From: Bacteroidales bacterium UBA3843
Lineage (GTDB): Bacteria; Bacteroidota; Bacteroidia; Bacteroidales; Paludibacteraceae
Length of the DNA: 64,000 nucleotides
Assembly (NCBI GenBank): GCA_002392745.1
Contig: DGHR01000010.1
Location: 15,345-79,344 of the forward strand
Direction of reading: 5' to 3'
Both the position numbers and the translations under genes were made by a program. Within the stretch, counting starts at the first letter, position 1; each line of letters opens with the position of its first letter. The notes under the pieces were generated by a model that worked only from the letters and a program-made list of their open reading frames with translations, ran no database searches and was not told the origin of the DNA. Below are positions 60,508-64,000 of this stretch, piece by piece.

Positions 60508-63500
60508 ATGTTTTTTCAAAATAGTGTTATTAAGAAATACCTCGCGTCGATGGAGGCGGAGAAGGTAAACCAAGCGTGGGAGATATACAAAGCATATTTC
60601 CTCAACCCTGCCATTCAGGAGAATATCCGCGCCTCCAAAGAAGAGCAGTTCCAAGAAGGTTTCCTGCGTGAACTATTTGTGAAAGTCTTCGGCTACACGC
60701 TCAATCCGACACCGGATTACAACCTCATCACCGAGCAGAAGAACGAGACCGACGCCAAGAAGGCGGACGGCGCTATTCTGCGGGACGGAAAGGTCATCGG
60801 TGTCATCGAACTGAAAGACCACAAGACTACCGACCTGAGCCATGTGGAGCGGCAGGCGTTCGGCTACAAGAGCCAGCACAAGGACACAAAATATGTGGTC
60901 ATCTCCAATTTCGAAAAACTGCGTTTCTATATCGACAATGCGGTAGAGCATATCGAGTGGAACCTGTTCACCTTGAACGAAGAGCAGTTCCGGCTGCTCT
61001 ATTTCTGCTTGGCTTGGACGAATATACAAGCCGACAAACCCCTTAAAGCCAAAGCGGAGAGCGTCAGCAACGAGGATGAGGTAACCCAACAACTCTACAG
61101 AGACTATTCTGCTTTCAAACGCGAGATATTTGCGGATATTTTAGTTAATAATAAACCGGAATACAATTCCGGACTAATTGACGGAGAGGAAGCGGCATCT
61201 AATGCCGCGGCAAAGGACAAGGAGTGGCAGCTGCTGCTTTTTAAGAAGACGCAGAAACTGCTGGATCGGTTGTTGTTTATCTTCTTTGCGGAAGACGGTG
61301 GTTTGTTACCTCCGAACTTAATGATGCGTATCCTGACGGAATGGGAAAAGCTGAAAGAGATGGACGAGTACCGGCCGTTGTATGAGCGCATCAAGAAGTA
61401 TTTCGGTTATCTAAACGAAGGCCATGCAGCCCAAAATCCCTCTGATAGTATTTTTGCTTATAATGGCGGGCTCTTTAAGCCGGATGAGGTGTTAGACGGA
61501 CTGAAGATTAGCGATGATCTGTTAGCGAGGTTTACGCGGAAGTTGGCGGACTATGACTATAGCACAGATGTAGATGTGAACATCCTCGGACATATCTTCG
61601 AGAACTCGCTTAATGAGATAGAGGAGGTGACCGCGCAAATCAATGCCGGCTCGGCGCCTACGGTTAGTAAAAGAAAGCGCGACGGTGTCTTCTATACGCC
61701 GCAGTATATCACCAAATATATTGTAGAGAACACCGTGGGCAGACTTTGTGCGGAAAAGAAAGCCGAAATGGGTATTGACGAACAAGAGTATTTTTCCGAC
61801 AAGAACCGCCAGACGGCAACCAAGAAACGCCTGCTGGACCAACTGAGCCAATACCGCGAGTGGTTGTTGGGTATCACTATTTGTGATCCCGCTTGCGGGT
61901 CGGGTGCTTTCCTCAATGCCGCATTGCAGTTCCTCATGGCGGAGCATAAACTGATTGACGAGATGGAAGCCAAACTGACGGGCGCACAAATCGTCTTCCC
62001 GAATGTAGAAAACAGTATTTTAGAGAACAACCTCTACGGCGTGGACATCAACGAAGAAAGCGTAGAGATAGCACGTCTGGCATTGTGGCTGCGTACCGCC
62101 AAACCACACCGCAAACTCTCCTCGCTCAACAATAATATCAAATGCGGCAACTCCCTTATCTCTGATCCCGAAATAGCCGGAGAAAAAGCCTTCGACTGGC
62201 AAGCCGAGTTCCCGCAAGTATTCGCCAAAGGTGGCTTTGATGTTGTCATCGGCAATCCGCCGTATGTGAGAGTGCAAAACTTAAAATCTACGGAGGTAGA
62301 CTTCTATTTCACAAATTATTATACTCCCTGTGGGAAGTTAGATATTTCCACATTATTCTTCGAGAAAAGTTTATCTTTGATAAAATCTGAAGGAGTAGCC
62401 GCATTTATTTCAAGTTCTCAATGGATGCAAACGGATTATGGCAAGAATTTGAGGAAATTATTGTCTAATTATAAGATTTATAGCATTCTGGATTTTGGTT
62501 CACTCCCTGTATTTGATGGTGCAGATACATATCCGGCTATTTATATATTAAACAATGCTCAGAAAGAATCGATGCTATACGCAAAGGTTCGTACAAAAGA
62601 AGAATTGACTACAGATAGGTTAAATGCTATTTCTTTCGCAGCCTTAGATTATAACGAATTTGGAGAAGCAGCTTGGCAATTTCGTTCTTTTAATCTAATC
62701 AAGTTTTTAGGAAGCAAGCAAATTGCTTTTAAACCTCTCAAAGATATTGCTCCCTCTGTAATTGGAGATCTGACGGGAAAAGACGAGGCTTTTGTCCTAA
62801 CAAAAACTAAAGCGGAAGAATTAGATATAGAAAAAGAAGTAATATATCCTTACGCTTATCGAGGAGAAGAGGTCAAATCATATATTATGGTACAACCTAA
62901 CGCAGTGGTAATCTACCCATATAATGAAGATGGTAGTTTGTTTACAGATGATTATTTCTCTACTACGTATCCTCATGCGTATGCTTATTTAATGGAAAAG
63001 AAAGCCGAACTAATGACACGTATGGATAGTAGGAAGTTGTATGCAACAGAAGAAAATTGGTTCAGACATTTAAGAGCTGGTCAATATTCATATATTGCGC
63101 CCAAGAAGATTTTGCTCAAAGGTATCGGTGTAAAATTGCAAGCTGGTTTATTAGACAATAGGTCGGTTTTCAATGGAGCAAATGTGCCTGCTATAGTACT
63201 TCCTCAAAAGGATAATTACGAAAAATTATTATTGTGCATTTTAAATTCATCTTTAATCACCTATTACTTAACAAGTATATGCCCTCCAAAATTGGGAGGT
63301 TATTATAGATTTAATTCAAGTAATATATCATCTATTCCTATTGTTGAACCTTCCGACCAGCAGCCCTTTATTGACCTCGCCGACAAAATGCTCTCTTTGA
63401 ATAAAGACCTGCAAGCCAAGCGTGCGCGTTTTCTCCGACGTTTGCAAGACAACATGCCGGACATTAAAATTACCGGCACGTTAGAGACCTTCGATTCCTT

Positions 63501-63711
63501 GGATTTTGCAGGCTTTGTTGCCGAACTCAAAAAGCAGAAGATCAAACTTTCCTTGGTTCAGCAGGACGAATGGGAAGAGTATTTCTCCCAATACAAAGTT
63601 GCCTGCTCCGAACTCACAACCGCCATCGCTGCCACAGATGCTGAAATAGACTCCCGCGTCTATGATCTCTATGGGTTGACGGAAGAAGAAAGGAAGTTAA
63701 TAGAGGGATAG
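60508..63711 (+). CDS. Type IIG-like restriction-modification enzyme
   Basis: 1067 residues in one chain. N-terminal PD-(D/E)xK nuclease with Asp87 and E101-L-K103 (ADGAI… VIELKDH), a helical linker, an N6-adenine methyltransferase with DPACGSGAF near residue 460 and NPPY near 583, then a target-recognition region and a conserved helical C-terminus. It would cut and methylate one DNA target without separate subunits. Bases ~62275-63345 (TRD) are strikingly AT-rich compared with both ends of the gene, indicating replacement by recombination. A BREX PglX or Eco57I relative is possible; no BREX genes are nearby. Confidence 0.88.
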   Translation: MFFQNSVIKKYLASMEAEKVNQAWEIYKAYFLNPAIQENIRASKEEQFQEGFLRELFVKVFGYTLNPTPDYNLITEQKNETDAKKADGAILRDGKVIGVIELKDHKTTDLSHVERQAFGYKSQHKDTKYVVISNFEKLRFYIDNAVEHIEWNLFTLNEEQFRLLYFCLAWTNIQADKPLKAKAESVSNEDEVTQQLYRDYSAFKREIFADILVNNKPEYNSGLIDGEEAASNAAAKDKEWQLLLFKKTQKLLDRLLFIFFAEDGGLLPPNLMMRILTEWEKLKEMDEYRPLYERIKKYFGYLNEGHAAQNPSDSIFAYNGGLFKPDEVLDGLKISDDLLARFTRKLADYDYSTDVDVNILGHIFENSLNEIEEVTAQINAGSAPTVSKRKRDGVFYTPQYITKYIVENTVGRLCAEKKAEMGIDEQEYFSDKNRQTATKKRLLDQLSQYREWLLGITICDPACGSGAFLNAALQFLMAEHKLIDEMEAKLTGAQIVFPNVENSILENNLYGVDINEESVEIARLALWLRTAKPHRKLSSLNNNIKCGNSLISDPEIAGEKAFDWQAEFPQVFAKGGFDVVIGNPPYVRVQNLKSTEVDFYFTNYYTPCGKLDISTLFFEKSLSLIKSEGVAAFISSSQWMQTDYGKNLRKLLSNYKIYSILDFGSLPVFDGADTYPAIYILNNAQKESMLYAKVRTKEELTTDRLNAISFAALDYNEFGEAAWQFRSFNLIKFLGSKQIAFKPLKDIAPSVIGDLTGKDEAFVLTKTKAEELDIEKEVIYPYAYRGEEVKSYIMVQPNAVVIYPYNEDGSLFTDDYFSTTYPHAYAYLMEKKAELMTRMDSRKLYATEENWFRHLRAGQYSYIAPKKILLKGIGVKLQAGLLDNRSVFNGANVPAIVLPQKDNYEKLLLCILNSSLITYYLTSICPPKLGGYYRFNSSNISSIPIVEPSDQQPFIDLADKMLSLNKDLQAKRARFLRRLQDNMPDIKITGTLETFDSLDFAGFVAELKKQKIKLSLVQQDEWEEYFSQYKVACSELTTAIAATDAEIDSRVYDLYGLTEEERKLIEG

Positions 63712-63720
63712 AAAAGAGCG

Positions 63721-64000
63721 GGCAATGGTATTGCCCTGAAATGGACGAAGCAAAAAGCCACCTCTCAGGTGGGACAATGGACGAAAGGGAAAGGATAGGA
63801 GCGGGCAATAGTATTGCCCTGAAAGGGACGAAGCAAAAGCCACCTCTCAGGCGGGACAATAGACGAAAGGGAAAGGATAGGAGCAGGCAATGGTATTGCC
63901 CTGAAAGGGACGAAGCAAAAAGCCACCTCTCAGGCGGGACAATAGACGAAAGGGAAAGGATAGGAGCAGGCAATGGTATTGCCCTGAAAGGGACGAAGCA
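63721..64000. repeat. 83-bp tandem repeats running off the window
   Basis: Landmark GGCAAT(A/G)GTATTGCC occurs at 63721, 63804, 63886 and 63969 (periods 83, 82, 83). Each unit has a GGGCAAT/ATTGCCC hairpin and a CCACCT/AGGTGG-type hairpin. The array begins just after the restriction-modification stop and continues past base 64000. Minus-strand frames through it are repeat artefacts. Confidence 0.88.

Noticed and set aside
63614..63973. 119-aa minus-strand repeat protein
   Set aside because: An artefact of the 83-bp array, overlapping the 3' end of the restriction-modification gene.
1..64000. tRNA or rRNA genes
   Set aside because: No cloverleaf-like T-arm/acceptor pattern or rRNA-like conserved stretch was noticed in the intergenic regions; a covariance scan (e.g. 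tRNAscan-SE) would settle it.

Overview
The window is a 64 kb stretch of a Bacteroidales-type chromosome (phylum Bacteroidota), about half GC. The evidence is (1) promoters of the Bacteroidota form TTG(C/T)-N19-TANNTTTG in front of many genes; (2) a type IX secretion pair, porU and porV; (3) typical Bacteroidota families (GSCFA protein, SlyD-like FKBP with a Cys/Gly tail, acyloxyacyl hydrolase-like barrel, DUF349, YitT paralogues); and (4) many lipoproteins with LxxC lipoboxes. Genus cannot be fixed from the sequence. No rRNA, tRNA or CRISPR array was seen.

Layout. 1-7.4 kb (minus): a lipoprotein that runs off the left edge, a small unknown protein, two YitT membrane proteins and full-length glycine dehydrogenase (gcvP), with a divergent Crp/Fnr regulator at 7.6-8.3 kb. 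8.3-13.4 kb (minus): M23 peptidase, YgiQ-type radical SAM protein, dnaX and an Sfp-type phosphopantetheinyl transferase. 13.4-19.9 kb (minus): a NUDIX hydrolase, a small lipoprotein and a complete RND efflux system. 19.9-29.0 kb: MATE transporter, GSCFA protein, LolE-like permease, a small exported protein convergent with a PAP2 phosphatase, rsmE, prfA, folD, a one-TM protein and ffh. 29-37.2 kb: flotillin, acyloxyacyl hydrolase-like barrel, an unknown helical protein, a GT2 glycosyltransferase and an AT-rich LTA-synthase-like sulfatase. 37.6-48.9 kb (plus): lptD, SlyD-like isomerase, der, FAH-like protein, porU, porV, ispF and a DUF3256-like protein. 48.9-53 kb (minus): sufE, aroK, ftsE-like ATPase, DUF349 protein, tcdA-like E1 enzyme.

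53.0-58.9 kb is the most interesting region. It is a tight seven-gene minus-strand cluster: a 222-residue Cys-every-fourth-residue protein with a twin-arginine lipoprotein signal; two lipoproteins that share a nearly identical N-terminal half; a radical SAM/SPASM enzyme; a SPASM-only partner; a 91-residue accessory protein; and a TatA/E translocase subunit. It fits the 'CXXX-repeat' peptide-maturation families and joins precursor, maturases and a dedicated Tat component in one apparent operon.

58.9-64 kb is repeat-rich. It holds 114-bp hairpin-bearing tandem repeats, a perfect 19-bp inverted repeat, a promoter-terminator unit likely to give a ~208-nt RNA, two hydrophobic mini-ORFs (28 and 32 aa), a fused type IIG-like restriction-modification enzyme with a mosaic specificity region, and an 83-bp tandem repeat running off the right edge. 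Short-period repeats (ATTGGTG heptamers, AATCACC strings, 21-, 27- and 56-bp tandems) are scattered through the window, in two cases in frame inside housekeeping genes.
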